A DNA stretch of 64,000 nucleotides. Origin: Ferranicluibacter rubi (GTDB lineage: Bacteria; Pseudomonadota; Alphaproteobacteria; Rhizobiales; Rhizobiaceae). The notes beneath the pieces were generated by a model. That model made no database searches. It saw only the letters and a program-made list of their open reading frames with translations, and was not told where the DNA came from. Below are positions 33,930 to 42,546 of the stretch, one piece after another. Position 1 is the first letter of the stretch, and the number at the start of each line of letters is the position of its first letter. The position numbers were made by a program, and so were the translations under genes. Location: the NCBI RefSeq assembly GCF_011603255.1, contig NZ_JAANCM010000013.1:1-64000 (forward strand), read 5' to 3'.

Positions 33930-33954
33930 GGAACCTCTGCCCGGTCATTCCGTT
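33930..33954 (+). promoter_or_regulatory. EcfG-type promoter of ku-ligD
   Basis: GGAAC (33930-33934), 16 bases, CGTT (33951-33954): a full match to the EcfG/RpoE2 general-stress consensus, about 45 bases before the Ku ATG. Stress-sigma control of some Ku genes is known in Sinorhizobium meliloti, which supports the reading. Confidence 0.75.
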
Positions 33955-33997
33955 TGGTTCGCACACGGTAATCAGAAGAGTAGCGAGGACGCAGCGG

Positions 33998-34837
33998 ATG
34001 GCACGACGAGCGAGCTGGAAAGGCCAGTTGAAATTGCGGGATCTCACCTGCGCGGTTGGGCTCTACACCGCCATTTCCTCGTCTGAAAAAATCTCGTTCA
34101 ACATCATCAACCGCAAGACCGGCCACCGGGTCGAGCGGCAGTTCGTGGACAGCGAAACCGGCAAGCCGGTGGAGCGAGACGACCAGATCAAGGGTTATCC
34201 CCTCGACAATGGCGACTATATCGCGATCGAAGGCGACGAACTGGCGGCATTGATGCCCGACAGCGACAAGGTGCTGAAGGTGACACGCTTCATCGCTCTC
34301 GATGCGGTCGATACGCTCTATTTCGACAAGCCCTACCATCTGGTGCCTGTCGAGGATCACGACGCGGAAACGCTGGCACTGCTGGCGCGCACCATGCGGG
34401 ATGAAAATGTTGCGGCGATCGCGGAGGCCATCCTCTTTCGGCGCAACCGCACCGTCTTGATCCGCCCGCAGGACGACACGCTGATCGCGACGACGCTCAA
34501 CTTCGACTACGAGGTCCGCTCGGCCAAGACGGCTTTCAAGTCCGTCCCGGAGATCGAATTCGACGAGGAAATGCTGGAGCTGGCCGGGCATATCATAGGC
34601 ACGAAATCCGGCACCTTCGAACCGGAGAGTTACACCGACCGCTATAATGATGCACTGGCCGAACTGATGAAGGCGAAGATCGAGGGGCGGACCATCGAGA
34701 AGAAGGCGCCGCCGAAGCACGACAATGTCGTCGATCTTAAGGAGGCGCTCCGGCAGAGTTTGGGCGGTACGGGTTCCAAGACCAAATCGACCGGTAAGGC
34801 CAAGGCTGCGGGTTCGCGGCAGAAGAAGGCGAGCTGA
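33998..34837 (+). CDS. ku: Ku protein (non-homologous end joining)
   Basis: A 279-residue bacterial Ku homodimer/heterodimer subunit. Core ring-forming sequence: ASWKGQLKLRDLTCAVGLYTA, SFNIINRKTGHRVERQFVDSETGKPV, DQIKGYPLDNGDYIAIEGDEL and YFDKPYHLVPV. The C-terminal tail from about residue 255 is Lys-rich (SKTKSTGKAKAAGSRQKK), the extended tail that aids DNA threading and LigD stimulation. It binds double-strand ends and recruits LigD, whose gene starts 2 bases after this stop. Confidence 0.95.
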   Translation: MARRASWKGQLKLRDLTCAVGLYTAISSSEKISFNIINRKTGHRVERQFVDSETGKPVERDDQIKGYPLDNGDYIAIEGDELAALMPDSDKVLKVTRFIALDAVDTLYFDKPYHLVPVEDHDAETLALLARTMRDENVAAIAEAILFRRNRTVLIRPQDDTLIATTLNFDYEVRSAKTAFKSVPEIEFDEEMLELAGHIIGTKSGTFEPESYTDRYNDALAELMKAKIEGRTIEKKAPPKHDNVVDLKEALRQSLGGTGSKTKSTGKAKAAGSRQKKAS

Positions 34838-34839
34838 CG

Positions 34840-37383
34840 ATGAGTCTGGACACCTACAATGCCAAGCGACGCTTCGATGCGACGCCGGAGCCGAAAGGCG
34901 AGGCTGCCAAAGCTGCAAAGCGGAAGGCCGCCACTGATAGCGCGAGCTTCGTCATCCAGAAGCATGACGCCACACGATTGCATTATGATTTCCGGCTCGA
35001 AATGGATGGTGTGCTGAAAAGCTGGGCCGTGACCAAGGGGCCAAGCCTCAACCCCGAGGACAAGCGGCTGGCGGTCCATGTCGAGGACCATCCGCTGTCC
35101 TATGGCGATTTCGAGGGCGTGATCCCCAAGGGGCAATATGGCGGCGGTACTGTCATCGTCTGGGACCGCGGCACATGGACGCCGATCGGCGATCTCGCCA
35201 AGGCCTACGCCAAGGGGCATCTGGAATTCACCCTGGACGGTGAGAAGCTCCAGGGGCGCTGGCATCTGGTGCGCATGCATGGCAAGCCGGGCGAGACGCG
35301 CGAGAACTGGCTGCTGATCAAGGGCGACGATGAGGCGGCGCGGGACGACAGCTTCGACATTCTCAAGGAGCTACCGGAATCGGTGAAGTCTGGACGCGAC
35401 CTGAAAGACGTCGCCAAGAATCCCGGCGATACCTGGAACTCGAAGAGCACGTCGAAGGCAAGCAACACAAAACGGGGCAAGCCCGCCAAGGTAACGACAG
35501 CTGCCGAGGGACAGGCGCATGCCTGGCCGAAGGGCGCGAGGAAGGCTGTTCTTCCGGATTTCGTGGAGCCGGCGCTGGCGACGCTGAAGCCGAAGGCGCC
35601 TTCAGGCGACCGGTGGGTGCACGAGATCAAGTTCGACGGCTATCGCCTGCAGGCGCGTATCGAGATGGGCAATGTCCGGCTGCTCACCCGCAGCGGGCTC
35701 GACTGGACGGAGCGGTTCGGCGATCAGGTCGCCGCCGCCTTTACGGGCCTACCGGTGGAGACGGCGCTGATCGATGGCGAAATCGTAGTTCATAAGGACA
35801 ATGGCGCGTCCGATTTCTCCGCCCTACAGGAGGATCTGAGCCTCGGGCGCAGCGACCGGTTCATCTATTACGCTTTCGACATCCTGCATCTCGACGGTCA
35901 TGACCTGACCAAAGCAACGCTGATCGACCGCAAAAACCTGTTGCAGAAGCTCATCCTCGCCGACAGCCCCATCGTCCGCTTCAGCGAGCATTTCGAGGAC
36001 AATGGCGATCTCGTGCTGACGCATGCCTGCCGGTTGAGTCTGGAAGGCGTGGTGTCCAAAGAGCGTTCCGGCCTCTATGTCTCGGGCCGCAAGGGTAGCT
36101 GGGTCAAATCGAAGTGCTCCGAGCGGCAGGAGTTCGTGATCGGCGGCTATGCGCCGTCTTCCACCTCGGATCATGCGATCGGCGCGCTGGCGCTCGGGGT
36201 CTACGAGGAAGGTGCGCTGCGCCATGTCGGGCGTGTCGGCACCGGGTTCAGCCATGCGACGGCGGATATGCTGTTCGAGGCGTTGTCGGCCATCGAGCGC
36301 TCGGACAGCCCGTTCCGCGACAAGCTGACGGCGGATGCGCGGCGCGGCCTGCATTATGTGGAGCCGACTCTGGTGGCGGAGGTCGAGTTTCGCGCATGGT
36401 CGGCCGATGGCAACCTGCGCCACGCGTCGTTCCGCGGCCTGCGGGAGGACAAGCCGGCAAGCGAGGTGCGGCAGGAACGTCCGGCCGCGGAAAAGGGCCG
36501 GACATCGCCCGCTCTTCCCAAGGCGGCGATCACCTTGACGCATCCCGACAGGGTCTACTGGCCGAAGGAGGGCGTGACGAAGCAGGGGCTTGCCGAATAT
36601 TACGCGCAGGTCTGGTCGTTCATGGCACCCTATGTGGTCGATCGGCCGCTCTCGCTGTTGCGCTGCCCGGATGGCATCGACGGCAAGCAGCGCTTCTTCC
36701 AGAAACATGCCTGGCGCGGGATCAACAAGGCAATCGATCAGATCCAGGATCCGAAGGACAAGGCAGGCGAGCCGTCCTTGCGCATCACGAATTTCGACGG
36801 GCTGATCGCACTCGTGCAGTCCGCGGCACTCGAAATCCACCCCTGGGGTACGACGACGCGGAACTGGGAAAAGCCCGACATGATCACCATGGACCTCGAC
36901 CCCGGCGAGGATGTGAGCTGGGCCGAGATCATCGAGGCCGCTCTTCTGCTGAAGGGAGAGATCGAGGCGAAGGGGCTTGCTGCCTTCGTCAAGACATCCG
37001 GCGGCAAAGGACTGCATGTGGTCGTTCCCCTGAAGCCTTCCGCAGGGTGGCCGGCAGTCAAGGCTTTCGCCAAGGCACTGGCGACGGATGCGGCGAAAAA
37101 GGATCCGGACCGCTATCTCGCGGTGGCCACCAAGGCGAAGCGCCGCGGGCGGATCTTCATCGACTATCTTCGCAACGGGCGCGGGGCGACGGCGGTTGCG
37201 CCATATTCCACGCGCGCGCGACCGGGCGCAGCCGTCTCCGCGCCGCTCGCATGGTCGGAACTGTCGGAGGCGATCGGACCCGATTATTTCACGGTGGAAA
37301 ATATGCCGGCGCGGCTGACGTCGTTGAAGAAGGACCCATGGGACGGGTTCTTCGCAGCGGCCAAGGTGCTGCCGAAGGCTTGA
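34840..37383 (+). CDS. ligD: DNA ligase D (PE-LIG-POL, multifunctional NHEJ enzyme)
   Basis: An 847-residue LigD. Order of domains: 3'-phosphoesterase (about 35-190; QKHDATRLHYDFRLEMDGVLKSWAV in this part), ATP-dependent ligase (about 230-530; catalytic Lys264 in EIKFDGYR, later LEGVVSKER and KSKCSERQEFVIGGY) and AEP primase-polymerase (about 565-845; metal ligands in MITMDLDPGED, and the KTSGGKGLHVVVPL strand). All three activities look intact. A low-complexity Lys/Thr/Ser linker lies at about 198-222. Co-transcribed with Ku from a stress promoter. Confidence 0.95.
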   Translation: MSLDTYNAKRRFDATPEPKGEAAKAAKRKAATDSASFVIQKHDATRLHYDFRLEMDGVLKSWAVTKGPSLNPEDKRLAVHVEDHPLSYGDFEGVIPKGQYGGGTVIVWDRGTWTPIGDLAKAYAKGHLEFTLDGEKLQGRWHLVRMHGKPGETRENWLLIKGDDEAARDDSFDILKELPESVKSGRDLKDVAKNPGDTWNSKSTSKASNTKRGKPAKVTTAAEGQAHAWPKGARKAVLPDFVEPALATLKPKAPSGDRWVHEIKFDGYRLQARIEMGNVRLLTRSGLDWTERFGDQVAAAFTGLPVETALIDGEIVVHKDNGASDFSALQEDLSLGRSDRFIYYAFDILHLDGHDLTKATLIDRKNLLQKLILADSPIVRFSEHFEDNGDLVLTHACRLSLEGVVSKERSGLYVSGRKGSWVKSKCSERQEFVIGGYAPSSTSDHAIGALALGVYEEGALRHVGRVGTGFSHATADMLFEALSAIERSDSPFRDKLTADARRGLHYVEPTLVAEVEFRAWSADGNLRHASFRGLREDKPASEVRQERPAAEKGRTSPALPKAAITLTHPDRVYWPKEGVTKQGLAEYYAQVWSFMAPYVVDRPLSLLRCPDGIDGKQRFFQKHAWRGINKAIDQIQDPKDKAGEPSLRITNFDGLIALVQSAALEIHPWGTTTRNWEKPDMITMDLDPGEDVSWAEIIEAALLLKGEIEAKGLAAFVKTSGGKGLHVVVPLKPSAGWPAVKAFAKALATDAAKKDPDRYLAVATKAKRRGRIFIDYLRNGRGATAVAPYSTRARPGAAVSAPLAWSELSEAIGPDYFTVENMPARLTSLKKDPWDGFFAAAKVLPKA

Positions 37384-37407
37384 GGCATCGACTATTGGGA
37401 GGAGGGC

Positions 37408-38199
37408 TTAGCCGCTCTTCTCCTGTTGCAGGCTCTTCTTCAGCGCGTCCATGATGTTGATGACGTTGCCCGATGACTTGACGGGTGCGCGCGACGTCTT
37501 GGCCGGCTTACCATCCTTTTTCTGGCGGCTCTTGATGAAGGCCTTGATCTTCTTCTGGACAGGGTCCTGAACCAGCGTCGGGCTCCATGCGCCCTTGTCC
37601 TTCTCGACCAGCTTTGCGAGCGCTGCCATTTCCGCCTTGCCGCCCTTGGCCTTCATGTCGAGGTCGGCGACGGCCTCGCGGACATCTTCGCCGTAATGCA
37701 GCGTCCAGAGCACGATGCCCTTGCCGTTCGGCACGAGCAGCACGGCGCGCTCGCGGCGATAGAGGACGAGGCGGGCGATGCCGACGACGTTGTTGCGGGT
37801 CATGGCCTCGCGAATGACGCAGAAGGCCTCGGCGCCGACCTTGTCCTCGGGCACGAGGAAATGCGGTTTGTCGTACCAGAGCCAATCGATGGAATCGCGC
37901 GGCACGAAGGTGGAGATGTCGATCGTGCGCGTGCTTTCCAGCCCGACGCCCTCGATCTCGTCGTCCTCCAGCAGGACATAATCGTCCTCACCTTTGGGGA
38001 AGCCCTTTACCTGATCCTTGTCCGCGACCTTCTTATGCGTCACACTGTCGATGTAGCGGCTTTCGACCCGGTTTTTCGTGGCGCGGTTGAGAACATGGAA
38101 ACGCACCTTCTCGCTTTCCGTGGTCGCGGGCGTCAACGATACGGATGCGGTGACGAGCGAGAGCCGCAGGTAGCCTTTCCAGAAACTGTTGCGGGCCAT
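37408..38199 (-). CDS. ku: Second Ku protein
   Basis: A 263-residue Ku paralogue, clearly diverged from the one at 33998 but with the same ring core (SFWKGYLRLSLVTASVSLTPA, RYIDSVTHKKVADKDQVKGFPKGEDDYVLLEDDEIEG, YDKPHFLVPEDK). It also ends in a Lys-rich stretch with SSGNVINIMDALKKSLQQEK, a tail shared in part with the first Ku. It converges on ligD with 24 bases between stops. Two different Ku proteins could form a heterodimer, as reported for rhizobia. A poor EcfG-like box, GCAAC-N16-GGTT, lies at 38231-38255. Confidence 0.94.
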   Translation of the reverse strand: MARNSFWKGYLRLSLVTASVSLTPATTESEKVRFHVLNRATKNRVESRYIDSVTHKKVADKDQVKGFPKGEDDYVLLEDDEIEGVGLESTRTIDISTFVPRDSIDWLWYDKPHFLVPEDKVGAEAFCVIREAMTRNNVVGIARLVLYRRERAVLLVPNGKGIVLWTLHYGEDVREAVADLDMKAKGGKAEMAALAKLVEKDKGAWSPTLVQDPVQKKIKAFIKSRQKKDGKPAKTSRAPVKSSGNVINIMDALKKSLQQEKSG

Positions 38200-38267
38200 G
38201 TCTTATCCTCGATAGCGGTGGCGAATCATCAACCCGCCACCGCCGAAAAGGTTGCCGTGCCAGTGTC

Positions 38268-38302
38268 ATACGGTTTCCGGTCTGATTTACTGGAAACCGT
38301 AT
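38268..38302. repeat. Intergenic inverted repeat between the second ku gene and the sugar dehydrogenase gene
   Basis: ATACGGTTTCC (38268-38278) pairs perfectly with 38292-38302, and three more inner pairs leave a seven-base loop. No T run follows on either strand. It may end the sugar dehydrogenase transcript, or be a copy of a dispersed palindromic element; one window cannot tell. Confidence 0.5.
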
Positions 38303-38309
38303 CAGACGA

Positions 38310-39605
38310 TCAGCCCTGACGCGCCAGCTTCAGGATCGCCGACGTTCCCTCTTTCGGGTTTTCGGTGACGGCGTAGATCGCGCCGTCGGGGCCGATCTTT
38401 ACGTCGCGGATCCGGGCTTCGAGCGGAATTCGCTCCTCGTGGCTGACCTTGTCGCCATCCATGTGCAGGACGACGAGACCGGTGGAGACGAGGCCGCCGA
38501 TGAGGGCCGCGCCGTCCCATTCCGGAAACTCGGCGCCGCTGTAGAACACCATGCCGGAGGGGCCGATGACCGGATCCCAGTAGTAGACTGGCTGCTCCAT
38601 GCCGTCTTTGGCGGTGATGCCGTCGCCGATGGCCGAGCCGCTATAATCGATGCCATAGGTAATGACCGGCCAGCCATAGTTAAGGCCAGCCTGCGGCATG
38701 TTCAGCTCGTCGCCGCCCTTAGGCCCGTGCTCGACGGTCCAAAGCCGGCCCTTCGCATCCAGTGCCGCCGATTGCAGGTTGCGGTGGCCGTAGCTCCAGA
38801 TTTCCGGCTGGGCATCCCCCTTGCCCGCAAACGGGTTGTCGGCAAGGGCCTTGCCGGAGGTGTCGATGCGGAAGACCTTACCGAAGCCGCTCTTCAGGTC
38901 CTGCGCGAAGACGCGGGTCTCGCGGTCGGAGCGCTCGCCGACGGTTACGTAGAGTTCGCCATTGTTGCCGAAGACAAGGCGGGAGCCGTAGTGCTTGGTG
39001 TTGTCGTAGCCGGGCATCTGGCGGAAGACGACGTTGACGTCCTCCAGCGCCGCGCCGCCCTGATCGTCCGCTACCAGTTTGGCCGAGGCGACGGAGGTGC
39101 CGTTGCCTTCGTCACGCGGCTCTGAGAAGGAGAAGAAGATGCGGTTGGAGGTGGCGAAATCCGGTGCGATCGCGATATCGAGCAGGCCGGCCTGACCGTC
39201 CGAGATCACGGCGGGCACGCCCTTCAGCGCCGTGCTTGGCTTGCCGTCCGCACCGACGATATGCATGGAGCCCTTCTTGGCGGCGACCAGCATGCGGCCA
39301 TCCGGCAGGAACTCCATCGACCAGAGCTGCGGCAGGCCTTCAGCGACGGCCTGATGGGTCACGGTCGGCATCTTGTCCGGCTGCGGCGCGCGGGTCTGAT
39401 TCTCGAAGGCAGGTCTCTGGTCGGGTGCGTTCGCCGCTTCCGTCTCGACCGGCTTGCCGGCGGCCTTTACCTCGCCGGTTGCGGGCGGCTGGCCTTCGAC
39501 ATGGTCGATGGGGGAGGTGTCGCCCGTGGACTGGGCCATCAGGGGGCTCGCGGTCAGGAGTGCGGTCAGGACGGTTCCGGCAAGGAGGCAAGCACGCATT
39601 TTCAT
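38310..39605 (-). CDS. PQQ-dependent aldose sugar dehydrogenase-type protein
   Basis: A 431-residue periplasmic protein with a signal peptide (LLAGTVLTALLTASPLMA-QST) and, after a Pro/Ala-rich linker to about residue 80, a soluble glucose/sorbosone dehydrogenase beta-propeller: LWSMEFLPDGRMLVAAKKG, GLLDIAIAPDFATSNRIFFSFSE, KHYGSRLVFGNNGELYVTVGER, EIWSYGHRNLQSAALD and WTVEHGPKGGDELN. E. coli YliI (Asd) is the closest characterised type, a PQQ-dependent aldose dehydrogenase. No PQQ synthesis genes are in the window. ATG 39605 has AGGAAC upstream. Confidence 0.88.
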   Translation of the reverse strand: MKMRACLLAGTVLTALLTASPLMAQSTGDTSPIDHVEGQPPATGEVKAAGKPVETEAANAPDQRPAFENQTRAPQPDKMPTVTHQAVAEGLPQLWSMEFLPDGRMLVAAKKGSMHIVGADGKPSTALKGVPAVISDGQAGLLDIAIAPDFATSNRIFFSFSEPRDEGNGTSVASAKLVADDQGGAALEDVNVVFRQMPGYDNTKHYGSRLVFGNNGELYVTVGERSDRETRVFAQDLKSGFGKVFRIDTSGKALADNPFAGKGDAQPEIWSYGHRNLQSAALDAKGRLWTVEHGPKGGDELNMPQAGLNYGWPVITYGIDYSGSAIGDGITAKDGMEQPVYYWDPVIGPSGMVFYSGAEFPEWDGAALIGGLVSTGLVVLHMDGDKVSHEERIPLEARIRDVKIGPDGAIYAVTENPKEGTSAILKLARQG

Positions 39606-39810
39606 CGATGTTCCTGTCTTGATGACGGCGTCGGGCGACGCATTGACGATGGAAACGATGTAGAGCGTCGGTTACGGATTGCTCATCGCGCCGCGTTCAA
39701 GATTATTTTATCGCCGTGTCGGTAAGGTTCCGGCAATCGTCTGACACTTGCAGCCATGTCCGGGCAGAAGCGTTTGGAGGCCGGGGTGGGGATGGTGTAG
39801 ATCAGGGCGC

Positions 39811-40911
39811 ATGAAGATCGCATTCTACGCTCCCCTCAAGTCTCCCCGTCACCCGGTACCCTCGGGCGACCGGCTGATGTCGCGGCTGATGATGCAGGCG
39901 CTCGAGCTTGCCGGCCATCAGGTCGCGCTCGTCTCGGAATTGCGCAGCTTCACGCGCACGCCGGCGGAGATCAACGATCTCGAGGCGGTGGCCGCTGCCG
40001 AGCGTGATCGCATCGCGGCGGACTGGCAAGCGCACGGCGTGCCCGATTGCTGGTTCTGTTATCATCCCTATTACAAGGCGCCGGACCTCCTTGGGCCGTC
40101 ACTCTCGCGCGCTTACGGCATCGGTTACGTCACGGTCGAGGCCTCCTATTCGGCGCGGCGCGACAAGGATGGTTGGGCGGCGGCGCAGGCGGCGCTTTTG
40201 GAAACGCTGACGGCGGCGTCGGTCAATATCTGCATGACCGAGCGGGACAAGGTCGGCATTCTCGACGGTGCGCCGCATGCGCGCGTCGAGCGCTTGCAGC
40301 CGTTCATCGATCCTGCTCTTTTCCTCGCCCGCGATCCCGCGCCGCATCCCGGCCGTCTCGTGACCGTGGCGATGATGCGTCCGGGCGATAAGATGGACAG
40401 TTACCGGATGCTGGCTGACGCGCTGTCGCGCCTGCTGCATCTACCCTTCACGTTGTCGATCGTGGGCGATGGCAAGGCGCGTTCCGAGGTGGAGGCCCTG
40501 TTCGCGCCGCTCGGGTCCGGCCGGGTCGTGTGGTGCGGAGAGCGAAGTGCGCAAGAAGTGGCGGCGCTGTTGTCGACTTCCGCGCTTTATGTCTGGCCCG
40601 GCTGCGGCGAGGCCTACGGGCTTGCCTATCTGGAAGCACAGGCGGCGGGTCTGCCCGTGGTGGCGCAGGCCATTGCAGGCGTTCCCGAAGTGGTGGTGCA
40701 TGGGCGCACGGGCGTGCTGACGCCGCCGGGCGATGTCGAGGCCTATGCGGAGGCCATTGCCGGCTTTCTCAAGGATGAGACGCGACGACAGGCCATGGGA
40801 GCGGAGGCTCGATTGTTTGCGGGGACGGAGCGTGGACTTGCGCCCGCCGCGTCCCGGCTCGGCGATATTCTCGACCGGCATGTGCAGGTGAAGCGGGAGC
40901 CGCGGTCATGA
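39811..40911 (+). CDS. Glycosyltransferase family 4 protein
   Basis: A 366-residue GT-B glycosyltransferase. Start MKIAFYAPLKSPRHPVPSGDRLMSRLMMQALELAGH is typical; the C-terminal half has the nucleotide-sugar site with EAYGLAYLEAQAAGLPVVAQAIAGVPEVV (EX7E). It starts at ATG 39811; upstream in-frame codons do not look coding. The acceptor and sugar cannot be predicted. It overlaps the polysaccharide deacetylase gene by ATGA, so the two act in one pathway, probably making or editing a surface glycan. Confidence 0.88.
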   Translation: MKIAFYAPLKSPRHPVPSGDRLMSRLMMQALELAGHQVALVSELRSFTRTPAEINDLEAVAAAERDRIAADWQAHGVPDCWFCYHPYYKAPDLLGPSLSRAYGIGYVTVEASYSARRDKDGWAAAQAALLETLTAASVNICMTERDKVGILDGAPHARVERLQPFIDPALFLARDPAPHPGRLVTVAMMRPGDKMDSYRMLADALSRLLHLPFTLSIVGDGKARSEVEALFAPLGSGRVVWCGERSAQEVAALLSTSALYVWPGCGEAYGLAYLEAQAAGLPVVAQAIAGVPEVVVHGRTGVLTPPGDVEAYAEAIAGFLKDETRRQAMGAEARLFAGTERGLAPAASRLGDILDRHVQVKREPRS

Positions 40912-41660
40912 ACACCGATATCACCACCGTCCTCGATCGCTTTCAGGAGGGGGGACGTGTCGCCCGCTTCTGGCTGCGCGACGATGACGCCATCGAGCCG
41001 ACGCCGGCCCTCGATCGTCTGCTGGAGCTGACGGAGGCTAATGATGTTCCATTGACGCTCGCCGTCATACCGGAGCCGACGGGCGAGGCGCTTGCCGAGC
41101 GGTTGACGCGCGCGCGCCATGTCAGCGTGACGGTGCACGGCTGGCGGCATGCCAATCATGCGCTGGAAACGTCCAAAAAGCGGGAACTCGGAGCCGATCG
41201 TCCTGCGGATGTCGTTCTCGGGGAGCTTTCGGCGGGTTTTACCAAGCTTGCAGACCTGCATGGCGACCGGTTCCAGCCGGTGCTGGTGCCGCCGTGGAAC
41301 CGGATCGATCCGGGCCTTCTGCCCCGTCTCTCCGGCCTGGGCTTCCGGGCCTTCTCGGTTTATGGGCCGGAGAAGCCCGCCGTGCTGCCGATGATCAACA
41401 CGCATGTCGACGTGATGGACTGGCACGGCACGCGCGGCTGCCGCGACCGGGACGCGTTGTGGCGCGAGATCGCCGCACGGCTGACCGTCTGCCTGGAAAG
41501 CGGCGGCAGCATCGGCCTGCTCACGCATCATCTCGTTCATGATGAGGCCGTGTGGGCGTTTCTTGGCGATCTGTTCGACGCGACGACCGCGCATCCTGCC
41601 TGCCGCTGGGTGGGGCTTGCCGAGCTTGTCGAAGAGATGGCTGTCGATCAGAAACGGTAG
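40908..41660 (+). CDS. Polysaccharide deacetylase family protein
   Basis: A 250-residue NodB-fold protein without a signal peptide. Metal and catalytic motifs are ARFWLRDDDAIEP (the Asp pair) and VTVHGWRHANH (HxxxH); a later GLLTHHLVHDEAVW fits the catalytic His motif. It should remove acyl groups from a sugar in the cytoplasm, perhaps on a lipid-linked or nucleotide-linked intermediate. It is coupled to the GT4 gene by ATGA. Its last 13 bases overlap the convergent outer-membrane protein gene. Confidence 0.82.
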   Translation: MNTDITTVLDRFQEGGRVARFWLRDDDAIEPTPALDRLLELTEANDVPLTLAVIPEPTGEALAERLTRARHVSVTVHGWRHANHALETSKKRELGADRPADVVLGELSAGFTKLADLHGDRFQPVLVPPWNRIDPGLLPRLSGLGFRAFSVYGPEKPAVLPMINTHVDVMDWHGTRGCRDRDALWREIAARLTVCLESGGSIGLLTHHLVHDEAVWAFLGDLFDATTAHPACRWVGLAELVEEMAVDQKR

Positions 41661-42421
41661 CTGACGCCGAAACCGAGCGAGAGGCTTTTCACGTCCGTGC
41701 GCGCCGTGACGCCGGAATTGGTCAGGACCTGCGTGGGTGGCAGGACCAGCCGCATTTCGGTGTTGGCAAGCCATGTCTCGGTTATCTGCACATCCATGCC
41801 GGCGCGGATCATCGGCGAGATCTGGCGTTCCACGCTGAAGTCCTTGACAAGGGGGCTCGCAGGCTTTGCGCCCTTGTACCACGTCGCAACCGCGCCGAGA
41901 CCGATATAGGGGTTGATGCGGGCGTCCGGCAGCAGGTGATAATCCGCCGATAGCGCCAGCGGCAGCGCCCAGATGGAGCCGACGTCGATATCGCCATAGA
42001 GGCTGTCGCGGATCTTGAACCGCGTCTTCAGCGCGCCGGCCTGGCCCGTGATGGCGATGTGGTCGGTGAGGAAATAGCTGACATCCAGATCCGGCAGCAC
42101 CAGGCGCGGAACCTCGATCGTGCCGCCGATCAGGTCGATGCGCGAGTGCAGATCGTAGGGCAACACGCCGGAGATACGGGCCCGTATCAAAAGATCGCCG
42201 GCACCGAGACCGGATATGGGAGCGGCGCTCGTCTCATGGTTTCCGGCTGTGTCGAGTGCGGCATCCTGAGCCGACGCAGATTGTCCCGGAGCCAGAAAGC
42301 CGATGATTCCAGACAGAATGATCCCGAAGTGGATGGTGTGGAATGCTACCTGTCTGTCGTCTCCCGATGGTGGTGAAAGAACTCGGTTGTCCTGTTCGTA
42401 GAGCCTGCCCATCGTCGTCAT
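41648..42421 (-). CDS. OmpW family outer membrane protein
   Basis: A 257-residue protein with a long N-terminal region, a signal anchor (FHTIHFGIILSGIIGFLAPGQSASA-QD), and an eight-stranded OmpW-type barrel: GDLLIRARISGVLP, DLDVSYFLTDHIAITGQAG, INPYIGLGAVATWYKG and the terminal LSLGFGVSYRF with its C-terminal Phe. OmpW proteins form small pores for hydrophobic compounds. The signal peptide begins unusually late if ATG 42421 is right; an internal start near the hydrophobic stretch is possible. Confidence 0.84.
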   Translation of the reverse strand: MTTMGRLYEQDNRVLSPPSGDDRQVAFHTIHFGIILSGIIGFLAPGQSASAQDAALDTAGNHETSAAPISGLGAGDLLIRARISGVLPYDLHSRIDLIGGTIEVPRLVLPDLDVSYFLTDHIAITGQAGALKTRFKIRDSLYGDIDVGSIWALPLALSADYHLLPDARINPYIGLGAVATWYKGAKPASPLVKDFSVERQISPMIRAGMDVQITETWLANTEMRLVLPPTQVLTNSGVTARTDVKSLSLGFGVSYRF

Positions 42422-42546
42422 TGCAGTTCCAAATCACGCATTGATCTAATATCTATTATTCTATTTAAGCTCTATCGATCATACATGATAGCGCGTGTTT
42501 TGACGGAAGGATTCTGGGGGCTTTTCCCGGAAATGAAGGGGTGTTT

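Noticed and set aside
38231-38255. EcfG-like box (GCAAC-N16-GGTT) upstream of the second ku
   Set aside because: Two mismatches to the short consensus make it too weak to list as a feature, although its distance to the start codon would fit.
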